Shown piece by piece: positions 21,801-36,800 of a stretch of 64,000 nucleotides of DNA (position 1 is the stretch's first letter; each line of letters begins with the position of its first letter). The position numbers and the translations under genes were made by a program. The DNA is from Hymenolepis diminuta. Lineage: Eukaryota > Platyhelminthes > Cestoda > Cyclophyllidea > Hymenolepididae. The notes below the pieces were generated by a model. It made no database searches, was not told where the DNA came from, and saw nothing but the letters and a program-made list of their open reading frames with translations. The stretch is taken from contig CAADRB010000027.1 in the NCBI GenBank assembly GCA_900708905.1, positions 684,220 through 748,219 on the forward strand, in the 5' to 3' direction.

Positions 21801-24800
21801 ATATACGTTGAAATTAACAGGCCAGATCAATTGAAAGTCATTTACTTGCAAACATAAACCTTTAATGATTGGTAGATCTTGCAAATTACCTATTAGTGCA
21901 TAGAATCTAATAGAATTTGGGCAGCGAAGTGGTACTAAGGATGATATACTGATAAATTACTCCCGAAACAGAGTTTGAAATAGTGGTTAAGTTCTTTCTT
22001 TCTGAATACCGGAACCAAGGAAATTGTTATCATCTTACCATATATAGAGGCAATTTATGAGCGAATGTTGTAATGTTATGCATGGAATAAACTGAAATTA
22101 TATTGCAAGACATTTTAAAGAGATTACTGTATTAATAATAGTCACAATTTGATCTCACTTTTGATGATGACTTTGTGTCCAATTCCTTTGCCCTAGAGTG
22201 AAAAGTATATCCTACCTACCACAAAATAACTCCCAGTCGACTTAATGATATCCACTCCCAATTTTTAAAAAGATTTCGAATTTGGCTCGCAGCTTATCCT
22301 TCCTTTACTGCAGATTATCCCACTAACAGGATGTTTGTCTAGCCAAATTAGCTTAATTAGGCACGCTTCTGAGAAACCTAGAAATAAGTGATAAAATACT
22401 GATAAATAAATTAATGAGAACCATAGTGAGCTCTGTTAGACTTGTATCATCCAGGCCAATTGAAGCTAAGAATTTGGTCAGTAAGCGAAAATGCTCAGTA
22501 AAAAATTTTGAGAAAAACAAAATACAAAGCAACGAACTGCACCGGTTCAACTACAATTCATAATTAAAATTAAAAATAACTTGAACTTTTGCTCAACTTC
22601 TACTTGATCCTTGCCTCTTCAATCCTTTTTGGGATCGCCTACTGTTCCCCATGCTCAAATACGTCTCCACGGTTAAAAATATCAATTTTTGCCTCGTCAT
22701 GACTAATACTTAAACGCATAAAACTAAAAAATTATTATTATTTTTTCCTAAAACCCATTTTCGTCACTCAAATCTTGGAGACTTGCAAAACTGCAAAGAT
22801 GATTAAAGACAGTAACAAATTTTCGATAATTATTCAAAGTCAGCTCCAAGATAACAATCGAAGGTAATGATAAAACAATGTTTACTTCTCAAATAAAAAA
22901 TTCCTGATTTTGTCAGCTAAATATATGCTAGTCTGATTATTTTTCTCGCCTGTCTACCGGGATCAAGTGTTATCTTGATATCCATCATAGCATATCCATC
23001 AACATGGACGATGATCAAGTCAAGATCGATCAAACTTGGTGTGCATAAAGTGATAGGGATGGCCAACCGCATTGATTAATTACGTTTAATAGGAGGGCAG
23101 GACAATGCGAGTTTCTCATAAAAACGGTTCTAATGTATCTTCCCTTTAATGGACTGGATAAGCTATTTTCAAATATTAAACGGATAATCCGTATTCAAAC
23201 ATTTAAACAAGATCAATAATTATGTCATATTCGCAGTCTTTCCTCTTTACAATATGGATTATTTAATCTATCAATCTAAGACGTTGTAGCAAAATATTTT
23301 AAATTCCACAAGTGGGCATTAAGTTCATATTTCAAAACCCAGGATATTATCTGCGTTTTTCTAGCAGACTGCTTTCTCGGCTGGTGGGGAATATTCTAAC
23401 AATTTGAAAATTCAGACAGATAATAAAATATAATTATCCATTTTCAGTCCCAGTGTAGTATCAGATTATTTAGTAAAATAGATTTGCTCAATAATGTCAT
23501 TGAGTAAATAAAGCATACTGAATTTCAATTAAAACTGGTTAATTTTAAACATTTTCTCTGACAATCTTGACAGTGGGAGGACAATGAAGAGAGATAGAAA
23601 ATATCATATATTACTGCATATAAACCAATGAAAATTCGTCTTGCTGATCAGTAAAATTAGGAAAACTTTGGTGCATGCTTTTGGAATCGTACTTTCCACA
23701 AGTGTTCCAACATCAAATTTCGTGCTTTAAGAGCCAGTTGTGCCCTTGTGTCCTCAAGTCAATATTTATTGCTTCTAAAACCTTCCGTTTGGCTATATTT
23801 CTATTTAAATTAATATCTTATTTATATATGGCCACAATTAGAGCATATCGGATGTTTCAATGGAAGTTTCTCTTTGATTTAATATTGATTTCCCATTTTT
23901 TCTTTAGACTTAGGTAAACTTCTCGTATGCAACAAAAAGTTGACCTAGGTCACATAGACTGAGCGATTACCATCCGACTAGTCTATCTGTAAATAAGCTT
24001 CTAAAAGGACTTCAGAAAATCTCCAAACACGCTCCAAAAGTTAGAAGTAAAAGAAGAATCAAGAGGTTCGAAATTAAACTACAAATCCAACAAACTGAGC
24101 TTATGAAAGTGTCATGAGTACATACTCAACAATGAATATCTGCACAGTATACATAAGTGGTATTTATAAATTGTAAAGTTTGATAAATATTAATGGAATC
24201 AAGTAAAAATAACAGATTATTAGAGATAATTCACAAAATTGTGTATTATTTATCTAATTATATTAAACGGATATATATAATTCACTTCCCATTAAATCGC
24301 CACCGGATCAAGGTTTATCAGGCATCTGAAAGTCTTTAAAAGAAAAGTTGATAGAGAGAAATTATAATTTTTCGGCTAATCGAATTCAGTTCAGAGGAAG
24401 TTCAGAAAATGGCCAACTCGAAATGGGCAAAATTGAGTCAAAATTCCACTTATGTCAAATAAATGACTAAATATGGAATTATTTACTTAATTAAAGAGAT
24501 CAAACTTCTAGAAATTTCGAATTTGTCCGACTTTTTATATAAGCATATCATGTTTCCAAGTATTACAGTTGGATTCCTTCCCATTCACAAGGGTGAGAAA
24601 GCTCCCTGTCTACTGCAAATGAACTGTTTCCATTTTAATTTTTTACGCGTAACTTATCACCACCTTTAAGATCCCTTTCTTAATTCACCGGGATACGATC
24701 AACATGAACGTGTTACCCTTATCTGGTGATATCAACTTTTATATCTGCTTATTTCTTAACTACATTCGAAAAGTCAGCGTCTTTTAATTTAAATTCAATA

Positions 24801-27800
24801 TTCGGACAGTAATTAAAATAAAATGTATTTGTCAAATATATTTTGTAAACATTAGCAATTATTATACTGTATGAATTGTTGAAGTAGACGCGCATTAGTT
24901 TAGATAAAATCACTGGAAATCATCCCGTCTATTTCCTTTTAGGCAAGATCTCATCGAGGGGTTAGTGATAAATGATTTAGCAGAAAGCCGCAGAATAGGT
25001 TCATATTCGGCGAACTAACAAAGGGAGAATTTAAATGACTCTGAAAAGGCTAAAATACGAAGCTTCAATTTGTTCTTCATGACATCCTTACGGGTCCAGA
25101 CTGGTAAAACACAGCCATACATACATATATATATGTATATATATCTAAATCAAATTTGATATCTCTTTTGCGATGACGGCAGCAATAATAAAGTGAATAC
25201 ACGAAAAATACGACCCAATAAAATTTCAGAATTATCTCCAGACTCTCTGGGTGGGCTCGCAAATCAGACAGTTATTAAAGCCAAATACTTTAATTTATTC
25301 GTAATCCAATCACTTTAGGTAAATTTGTTAGTATTAATTAATTTGGATTTTCTTTTTTTTGTCATCCACGGTAATACAAAAATTTCTTGCAAGTTTTCAT
25401 CAGGAGATGTGAAATGGCAAATTAGCTCATTAAGAGATGAGATATATTATGAAGTCAAGTTGTCAGGAATATTTCTTTCCCTGGAAATTGGAATCACTGA
25501 GCTGTTTGTTATTCTACTAGGAGTGCGATTTAATTTACAATATCCAAATGTTCCAGAAATCAATTTTCACAATCTGATCCCTGGGTTTCCGGGTTGGCTC
25601 ATGCCCATTATATTCATTTTTTTAAATATACTAATATATTTGGCAAATTTATTTAACTTGATGATTTATCATGCCAATTTAATGCTGACAGACGGGGAGA
25701 GATTAATTTATACGCAGTTCCTGACAAAAGGGCCAACTGCTCATTACCTCATACAAAGTTTCTAGAAATAAACTTTAATTGGAGCAAACCCATTAGCGAA
25801 CTCGAACTACAAAACCAATAAAGATAGACAGAAGCATTTCTATTTACTGATAGGCAAGATTCTGTTTTGTTCACCCGAATAAAGTTTTCCACAAGCCTAT
25901 GAAATCGGAAAACTTCCTGCCAAGCTCAAATGAGCTTCATACTTTGAATTTCTCACGCGTAATTTATTGAAAGGTTTTTTGTTGGGGAATTTACTTCCGA
26001 TAGGTATAAATTTAACAAAAATGATATTCCTACATGTCCTCCTATCAAACCTCTTCTTAGGTGGGCTTGAAGAGTCAAAATTAGCTTAAACAATCCTGCT
26101 ACTCAGATGGCTATTAAAATGGGATTTTTTGTCGATCAACCCCAGGCGAACGTTTATGATCCCTATGATTAGTTTGATTTACCAGACTTATTGGCGTAAT
26201 TAACTGAAATAGATGAGCACCTGACGATATCAGATAGACAAAAATAAGCTTTTCTTCTTTTCTCTGCTGTGTCTAGAACTAGATTTAGTCGATAGAAAAC
26301 TGATATGATCTGCATTATTTATAAATTTTCTCTGTGCCATTTTACCTGTCAGCAAAATTGAACACGTGATGCTGATACCCATTCCTTCAAATTTGACAAT
26401 TCTGAATGTATCCTAGAATGAAAACAAAAAATTATATTCAAATCTACTGCCTCAGCAGTCTTTCAATTAAGATCCAGTCAAACTTAATGACCTTGGGTCT
26501 CTCGAACTGAAAATTTATTATCAATGAAGTGGTAAAGACAATGGATTAATATTCAAACTGAACTTACTGCTTTTCAAGTTCAAAATAGTCAAATTTTGGG
26601 TTATTTCCTCTCTCTTCTGTGCAAAAATGATAGCTTACTGCACCTTTTCCACCTTGTAAGTCTAGAAGACAATTTTGTTCGGATAAACTGAACAATCGCA
26701 GCCAAAATTCGTATTAATTAAATTACATTTGTTCTCTAGAATAAATTAGCAGACACCAATTCCTGCCTTTCTAAAGCGTATCTTAATTGTACGCTGATTG
26801 ATGGATGAATGATAAACATACTGAGTAGAAATGTTAAAACAGATTCTTATCGGAGAAATTAATTTTTCTTCAAATTAGGATGTAGGAAACTCTAAGGATA
26901 TAAGAGTTTCAAAAATTAATTTCAAGTGAAATGCTAGAGTGAAAATAAATAATTTTATTACATATGTTTTATTACTTCACATACATTAGGAAAATAACTT
27001 TAGAAAACATGTTTCTCCGATTTGAGATTGGACTAGCTTGGTATTTTCCAGACACAAACGCCATAAATTCGGTGTTTTCAAAAGATTTTGACTTTTGGAA
27101 GTCAAACCAAAAGGATGTAAACAGATACATTAAAGGCGATTATTTTTCTGCGTCACAGAGGTAAGAATTCAAGGTCACCAGATTTAAATAATTTTAAGCA
27201 TAAAGACGAATGAATATAACTGGAAGCTCAAAATTTTAAATTCCAAGCTTGTTGATAGAAAATGTTTGCAAATTTTTATCTCGGACCGATAAGTTACATT
27301 TTTGGGTCTCTTCAATAGAGAACTTGCTTTCCGCTATCCATATTTTGACGCTCACGACACTGAAAGGATTCTTTTACCGATTGATATCGAACTCGCGATG
27401 TCCTAATTTGCGGACAAATAATCTTAGAATTACTCTACCAATACCAATAGATAATTTAGTGTCAGTTCGAGTCGAGGTCGAGATTGATCGCTAACAAAAT
27501 GTGATTTCCGACCGGCAGTACATTTTCTAGATAGATTTGGCATACTACTTTATTTACATGTCCAGAGTTGAAAAATTTCAACACGTGATGCATTGAGACT
27601 GCACTGAAGTAGACCAGGTGTTTTAGTGTCTGGGTGTCAAAAACTTAGTCTCCAAATGATGTATCTTTTCAAAATCTTAAATCTCATATTCTTTATAAGT
27701 TGCTTTTCAACAAATGCAAGTACTTTATAACACTGAGATAAGAACAGTGTGAAAGGTACAACACTGGATATCTTAATTATTTACCTGAATACTTTTGTAA

Positions 27801-30800
27801 CCTAACAGGCAAATTATTAATAGTTGTAAATTGAAAATTTTTGATTAATTGTTATTACTACTTAGAATTAGATATTTATTAGTGATGTCTCCAACAAAAT
27901 TTACAAGATAATTTTCAAGAAGTTGTATGATTGAAATGGGACCAATAAATTTGTATTTATATTAAACTATACTCGAAAATGTTAATAGGAATATTTAATT
28001 GCAATTATAATAATTGGAGATAGAAGGTTTCTTAAATGAAATAATACATAACTATGAAACGCTTTTTGATTTCATGAAGTGTTTCTCATGATAGATGCTG
28101 AAGACGCCATCTTTGAACCTGTTTGAATTAATGAAATGTGATCGCTGATTGGATAGAAGCTTTGCGAGATGAGTTAATCTGAAATAAATTCTTATAGTTC
28201 CGTTCTACTGATTTTAAAAACGGTGAAGATACTTGTAAATAATAAAATAAACGCTATAAAATAATATTAAAAAAGAGATGATATTTTTTAAATTAGAATA
28301 TGTAATATTAAAGAGAAAAAGTCCTGGAGCTATGAAATCTTCAACTCTTTGAATTGTCAAAATAATACAAAATCTGTTTAAAAAAGAGGAAAACATAGGA
28401 TACAGTCACTCAAAATGATAACTTGAGTAGATCATATTTGAAGACACATATCAACATCAAAATACAAAACTCAACTTTACACTTTCGTGAAACAGTTAGC
28501 AGTGCATACAAAGAGAGAGCAAATTTAAACGGTTCAGAATACTTCTTGAATTAAGGTATTCAGTTTCTGGCAAAGATGCCATCCATAGGTCCTTAAATTA
28601 GAATTGTCTGTAGAAAACCCCATTGTTTTTCAGATAAGCCTCACAATGTAATATGATAACCCATCCCAAAGGAGAAAATATGTTCTAATCTTGAACAGAA
28701 ATAATAAGAAAGCATTAATCATGAATAAATAGCGAGTATTTATTCATTTATTCAAAAAGTGGTAGAATATAAACTAGTTCCTTAACACAACAAATGCGTT
28801 TGACAGGACTTCTCGATACAATTTGAAGTGAAATAGATGAGGGTATTAAAATTTCCTCCAAAATTCTCTATCAAGTTAGTGCTGAGGCAGCGATATTCAA
28901 ATCGAGTGATTAGAAATTTTTTGAAGATTGTAAAGTCAACAAACCAGGAATTTAAAGTTAATTTAATGTATTTAATCCATTTGATCCACAGAAAACAATC
29001 TGTTTATGTTCTTATTGCAAATACGATTTGAAGATAAAGAAGTACAGCTTTATATATGACGGTTACCAAATGAGAAGGAAGGTATAATATGAAGATGTCT
29101 TTCTTGAAAATTGAGGGTACCTCTGGATCTTCAGTCGCAATTTGCGTCTCTTTGTCTTTAATGTGTTCAGGATACGTGAGAAGTTCATTTCTATTGCAGA
29201 ATAGTTTTTAAAACCATTGGGTATAATTGGACTAATTTTCATGAATGAAAATGTGATTTTGTTTGTAATCTCATGGTCATGTACTTCAAAATCCAGCTCA
29301 AAGTTGCCTATTGCCAGAAGAAAGCTAACATCCGACTTTAAAGAATGGGCGGTTGCATCACTCCCATCTTCATTTTAGAAGAGCGCTTAGCTGGTATAAG
29401 CTAGTGCTTACTAACAAAAACTAGATATGCTCATTGATCTTCTCCTGCCTTGTGACGGCTCAGTTCATTGTAAAATATTCATTCGAATTTTGGATGAAAA
29501 AAGGAGAGAAAGAACGAATTTCCTGATCAATTCCCATTTTTCCTTTTCTATTTAAAGCAAACAATCTTTAAAAGTGAACACATTAGAGTTGTCAACTTCC
29601 CTCATTTTGCAATATAATGAAATTATAATCATTACTCATTCCTAGATTCTGTAGAACTCCAGAGGTAAAGAGCACAGTAAATTACATTCCAGAACAGGCT
29701 ACAGGATTTGGCTTGATGGGTACATACAATTTCGATAACGACTGGCAGATGTTCAAAAGGTGTACAAGAGGTAATTCCAAATTATACTCGATTCGAACTA
29801 ATCAAAATCTCCTCCTTTGTCCGAAAAAATCAAGAAATATTTTGCTGGCTAATCCATGAAATATTTTTTTTGTCTTTTGAAATGCTCAGTGAGGGAAAAA
29901 GTAACTTCAATTCGGGGTGTGAATAGACGAAATAGATAAGAATTTACCAGATAGACGTTTTAGATCACATTAACTCTTCCCGGGGTAGTGTTTAAGGCCA
30001 CAATCAATCAAAATAAGAATAGTGAAAGGAGATATATTTAAGCATTTATAATGTTCATGAGGCGACATCTAAAGTCATATAACTCATAACTCATAAAAAA
30101 GCTAGAAAACAAATAAACTGTTTGAAAAGGAGTAAAAAGTGACTGCTTGACACTTACTCAAAATGATGAGTAATTGGACAGATCAAGATTAGAAAACAAA
30201 AGTCCATCTTCTGGTGATAGACCACAACTTTTAATGTATTTTGTCCATTAATTTGCATCAGCTACATAGATAACAACTCCAGAGGCTCATAACCTGATGT
30301 TTTTTGACCCAGGGTGTCTAAATCAAGTCTTCTGACTGCTTTACAGAAGATGACTACATTCAGCCAATAATTAACCTCTATTAAGGAAATATAAATACCC
30401 TAAATCGAAATTTGTATTGCGATGTAAAATGACTCATTCTTACTTTTCTTTATTTATTCACTTTCATTAAGTCATTTGTGGGGAATTAATTATCAACAAG
30501 CTCGAAAGCATGAAATAATATCGGCTGGATTGCAGGTTATTTGAATTCTACCCAAGTTAAAGTAAAAGATACCAATAAAACTTGAGATTGATTACTTATT
30601 TTTAATTCCTATTAAATATTCCCCCGAAACAACAACAATAAAAAGCAAATACCGCTTGAAGAAGTATAATTAAGTGAGGTTAATGTAAACTGTAATCGGT
30701 TAAATGAGCAGAGTGATTTAACAACGTCTAATTGACAATCGAGATGGTTATTTCGATGGGGATAATAAATCTTGAAAGGATCAATTTGTTTAGCTTTCCA

Positions 30801-33800
30801 CTTCATTAAATTGTCTTTTCAAAATATCCTCGAACAAAGTTATGCGTGCATGAGTTAGAGTTCAAACATTTCCACTGATCTTGGGTAAATTCGCTGTGTT
30901 TGAATTAACTTGACTCCTTTAAAGTAAATTTTATTTTATTCTCTTATAAGTGCGACTAGAACAATGTACAAAATAGAGCGAGGAATCTGCACACTCCAAG
31001 TCTTTTCAGTAGTATGGGTAGAACAATTTTTAATTAAACATCTTTTTGCCCATCTCGAAAAAGAGTCATAATCATTTGTCTTCAAGGATCCGAATTTTAA
31101 ATTTCATATTGGTTGTATATTTTTGAAATTTTGAAAGAATTTCAATTAGATATGCGTGGGGATATATTTGGAATGAATTCTACGGATTGCAAAAAGATGG
31201 AGCATAAGATTGCAGAAGCTTCAAAGATATGCTCATTAAAAAAATGAAAAGCCATTGAATAACAACTGTAATTATGTAAATAAAGATGTCTGGAAATTTA
31301 TTAAAAATCTAGGGTCCTGAATTCTGTAAAAAATTAATGACAAACCTCCCAAAATGCCAGAGATAAAACACAGTCTGTGTGCTTGATACTTCACCGAAAT
31401 CACTCAAACTTATAAAGTGAGTAGATTCAAATTAATAATATCCAAGTCTAATAAGTTTCAAAATATTCGCCCATTCTCATGAAATATGTTATGTCCCTCA
31501 AACAGGTATTAAGTAGTATGTTAATTTTTGTTACAACCAATCTTCCGGTTTATGTGCACGGTGAGTAACTAAATCGGATTATTCGACTTTCTCTAACTCT
31601 AGAAATACCGAAATCTCGCAGCATAGAGGAATTTCAATCGCGTATGTATATACTTTTTTTTTCTTAGAGAGAAGGTAAATTCGGAGCCTTGATGTGAGTC
31701 GAAGGGAGAAATAGAAAAAGAGCACTTTAGCGTGCGAAAATATGTTAAAATTTTATCTTAGCAGCAACTACATCAATACACTTGAATTATAGAAAATTAA
31801 AATTCTTCCTCTTGCAGTGTCAAAGATCTCCAGTACATTGTCAAGAATTTTGTCATGTACCATTAATTATAAATGTCTCCTTTAAGTATCAAGCTAAATT
31901 AAACATTAAGTAAATAAACAATCTTTTGATCACATGCAGTGGAAATAATTAGGAATTTATTATTTGGGTGTGCCATTTTGCTAAATTTAAATAGACTTTT
32001 GAGAGAGTTCATTGGAAAGTAAAGATTGGTCTATCATTTCATATTTGACTTGGAAATATAATCGAATACTGATTTATTTTACAATATTATTTTTCATTAG
32101 AGAAAATAGGCTTACTTGAAATTTAAATTAAGTAAAAAATAATTAAAAAAAATAGATAATATCCGTAGATTATAGGGGCTAATGGCTCCTTCTTCACCAC
32201 TTCCACCACTGAATCTTTTAAACTGGATCACTTCGATTATATGCTTTCTTCTGTAGTTAGAGGAAGTTGAACTGGACGTGGCTAAACGAATGCAAATTAA
32301 TACAACCAGTTGAATAGAACTCTGAGCTTCAAACAAATCTAGTGAATGAGGATTTTAAGAGCAGAGCCCCATGTAACATTTTACATTTCGGGACCGAAAT
32401 CTCCCTTTCTTCTACCAACACTTTCCCTGTCCAACAAGTATCTTAGGTACAACATTGAAGTTAAATGAATTAAAGATAAAATACAATTATCAAATAATTA
32501 CCTAGCGCCATTGAGAGAATGATGGTAGCGTGTACCTCGTTTTTTGCGAATCCAAGAGCAAGGAAGAAAATTCCCTTGAGACCAAATCCAATTCCTGAGA
32601 AGATTTTACGTATTGTGGTGCATGACAGTGGCGTTTTTAATTTAATAATATCCGCTAGGAAGCCACCTGTCAATTCAAACAAAAAGGACGATGAATTAGG
32701 TTGCTGGACAACAAAGAGGATATAAATAGTTTTATTTGCGGTTCTGCCTCATTTATCCTACCTTTCATATATGGATACTTGTCGAAATTTCAAACACTGA
32801 GACGAAAATCCTGCTTGTCTTAAATTATTAAATCAAAAAATTATAACAAGCATTAATAAACTTTCTGTTCGGGCAGAAGTTCAGTTAAACAAACAATATA
32901 TTCAATTAGAACAGAACAGAGCCTCCAATTTTATTTGCCGTCGCTTTCATTTTACCAGTTCATTTTAGTATTCTCTCTTTAAAAAATATTTTTATACTGT
33001 AGTAATATATTGTGACATTAGAGGAGTTCTAAATCTTGATACATTTTGCTTCCGCTTTACTTTTTTTAAAAATGTCAATTGGTGTTTAAGTGCATTCAGT
33101 TCCATCAAAATTTGAAAGGCTGTTTTGACACATTCAGTGATTGTAGTAAAATTCAATAAAGTCCACTTGTTTTTCACTGATTTGACAATACATTATAAAT
33201 TTTTCCACCTCTTATTATAAATGTTCAATTAAAATTTTTCTCAATCCATTTGTGTCTAAAAATGGATAATTAAATTAAAATAACAAAATTTCTGAAACAA
33301 AACTCATTGAAACTCAAAATTATGTAAAAAACAATTTTTTATTTTCTACTTTTATCAATTACATTCAAAATTTCAATTTCCGATCATAAACTTGACTATC
33401 TAAGCAGGTCAGTCGGTAACTAGGGGCCCAAGGTGGCGGACTCTGATAGTTCGAAGGCTCACTTAGGAAAGTATCTTCAAATACTCATTTTGGGTAGAGA
33501 GCGGATATGAGTTCATAATTTAGTTTAAATTTTTAATTCTCGAAATTCAGCAGACTATCCATATTGAGGAAAAGTAACATTAAAAAAATCAGGTCTCTTT
33601 CGACAACTTGACTTTACTTTCACTATATCACAACTTCCCCCCTCCCTATTGAACTATTTTGATGTTTAGCTATTTTTATCGCGATTATAAATAGAGTATT
33701 TATGTTAATAAATGATTAATAAAAATCATGAAGACATTAAAAGTTATATTTGGAAGTAATGCATTATTCTAATGAAAAGCATCAATCTATCTTTAATTAT

Positions 33801-36800
33801 TTCGAAATAGACCATTTACAAAAGTTATTTGCCATATGGACTACTTAAGATAAATTTACCTAGAAATTAAGTCAGTGATTTACTCAAAATTAACTTTATC
33901 AAAAGAGAAATTTCAACCTGTTTGTATGAAAAAAGTAGCTCAACTCATCCAAGAAAGACCGAGCGATTAAGAAGAAACCAAATTAATTGAACGTTGAGAT
34001 CAGATAAAAATGGAGATGATTTAAAAATGTGATTTTGGCTAATTAAGTTATATTGGCATTTAATAAGTATAATCAATCATTATTATGACCCACAGGAATC
34101 TAGAAAATTTTACAATTTTTCATTGAGGTGAAGCAACCGAAATGAGATAAGCAAAGTCTACTAAGAGACGAGGGAAGGGAATCGTAAAAGTAGTTTCAAA
34201 AGAGTTACTCCGCTAAATTTTCGATTTCGTGTTTGAAAAATACAAACTCAATTCACTGCTTTACATTCCAAAATTCAACTATCACAAATACTGATCATAA
34301 ATCATGTCAACAGTTTCCAGTGCTAATTGACTGGGTTTTTATGGTGGTTAGTCTTGCCACTCCAGTTCATTTCTTCTTTGGAAGGCTGATAAAACACCCT
34401 TATCTTAAACGATCTTAAAGTTTACGCAAAGTTAACTTAGCAGAGATCAATCGGGGTAAACTCATTTTTGATCATTATCTAATGGTCTGTGAATAAAAAA
34501 ATATTCAGTAGTTAGGTTTTTTTGCGCTCGATTTAAATTAAACCATGCCAGAAAATTAGATTAACGTTAATGAAATAAGCAGGGCTAAATTAAGGTTTGA
34601 CAGGTAAAACTATGCGAGGCTTCAAAAATGACTTTGACAACTTTCTCTGATAACTAAAATGGGAAGATTTCCTCGGTTTTAAATTTATTGACATAAGATT
34701 TCGAACTCCTCGAACAAACAGATAATTATAGACTTACTGATCATTTCGAATGTATTTTTATTTCTTAAAAATTAAAAATCTGGATTTAATTTCAGAATCT
34801 TTATTAAATTTAAATCTATTTTTGGAATTTTAAATATGTAACAGGTTTTTCTTTGTAGATATTTACTATCTGCTCTACTTTAATTAAATTTAAATAGTTA
34901 GCAAATGTTTTCCCTGTTCAAAACTTTCTCCACAAGCTAAATAGGAATTAGCTGACAATTAGAGACAGAAAATAATATTATAAATACTATTAAAATAAGA
35001 AATTAAACAGTTAATAATTGGGAGAAAAGTCGGGTTTAAAGAGTGAAGTAAATTTGGCTCCGACTGTCTAAAACAATTGCAAAATCGGGTAATCTCCTTT
35101 ATGTTCGTAATACTAAAAAATAATTAATTGAAAAATTAATAAGAGTTGATTAGATAGATACAGAGATTTTAAAAGAATTAAATAATTTATTGGTTGACCA
35201 ATAAAAGTTAGTTTGCAAAAATGTAAATAATGATGGTGAACTCGGGCAATTTTTGATATGCTCAAAACTGGATAAATAATTTTAAAAATTCCCTATTTAA
35301 CCTAATAATTTTTTCAAAGTGAAAAGCAATCACAAAGAAAATTTTCAATTGATTTTTTATATTTTATTGGGATTAATATATGTATTTCCTCATTAATATA
35401 ATGAGCGAGAATTAAAATAGGTTAAACAGGTCAGATTCAGTGAATGAGTAGAAGATATATGCTTCTGCAAACGTACTTGGAGAATTTTGAGGAGATGAGA
35501 TTTGATTAGAAATTTATTCACAAAAATTTGAAAAATTTAAATTTTTTCACTTTCACAATTGTGCTCTAAAGCAAAATATTAATTTTAATTTTGTTTTAGT
35601 TCTATAAATGCAGTTGAGGAGGTAATAAAAGCCATTAATTCTCTAGCTCATTTAAAGGCAGACAAATGTTGCTTGAGATTTCTTCAAGAAGGAACTTGTC
35701 TTCAAATCCAGATGATGTAAATTTCTTTAACTTTTAAAATCCAGGTAGCAGATTACTCTCGTCTTTAAGCGCCCTTGAGAAAGTCCTAGCCAATGCGGGA
35801 CTTTTGTTTTTAGCCGAACATTTCGAATAATTCAGGTAGTTATATGAAGCATGTACCGGATGCTGCAATGTAACTGGTCTGCTTCAGATCTAAGATTTTC
35901 TCAAATGAATTTATCAACAAGTGATGATTGATTTATAAAATGCACCGCAAATGGGATTACTTAGCGTACTTATTAAATAAATTGAAAGGCATCATTATCC
36001 ACATTTATACAAATGCTGGTAATTTCTAATTGTAGTAAGTGAGCGACATCAAATAACATTAAATCCAACAATTGGAGAGCGACGTCGAGGTATCAAAGAG
36101 TTTTCATTCGATTTGTGGAATTGGGTTATATAATATTTACAAAATGAATAGTTCATGTTCCAACATTGAAATTTTGCGATTCGTCCTCCGGATTGTCTAC
36201 GATGTTCGGCGGTTGTTGACCTGTCGGTCCTGTTGCTTCAGTTAAAGATATATTCATATTAGATCATAGTTAAATCATTTGTTATTTCATTAAAAATTTC
36301 TCACAACTAATTTTTTTGAAACTGTGGAAAACTTTGAGATTTTATAAATATTATTAATCACGAACTTAGATTTTTACAAAACGTTACATTGCCGTCTTTC
36401 TTTAAAGTCCACTTTCTGGTGTAAGAGGGAATATAAAATTACTACATTTTCGAATCTAACGGCAGGAGGTTAATTAAGTCTTTTTCAGAAAAGAAAATTA
36501 TTCATTAATTTCTAGCAATTTTCTCAAGCTCTTTGAGGTAGGTTCCATTAGCGATCTACACTCAAGCAGAGTAAATCTAACCTCACCGTTGGAGAGCAAT
36601 TAGAGAATGCCTTTAAATTTCGTCAAAAATCTTGAGAAAGATAAACAAGAATCAATGATAGGAAAAGGTAAATCTTGTAAATAGAGGTAAGAGAAATTAA
36701 AAAATTATATTTTCCTTCATTATATAATTACAGCGAACTTTAAATTTAAGCAAAATTGGCTCATTTAAACTTTTTTCAATACAAAAAAGTTATCAAATTT

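Larger units (their letters stand above)
21691..32501 (-). other. SLC17-like intron 2 (10811 bp)
   Basis: AT-rich. It contains a copy of dispersed repeat family 2 (29075-29440), an AT microsatellite (25117-25145) and a 146-codon open frame without an early ATG at 25325-25765 (plus strand). No recognisable gene. Confidence 0.6.
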
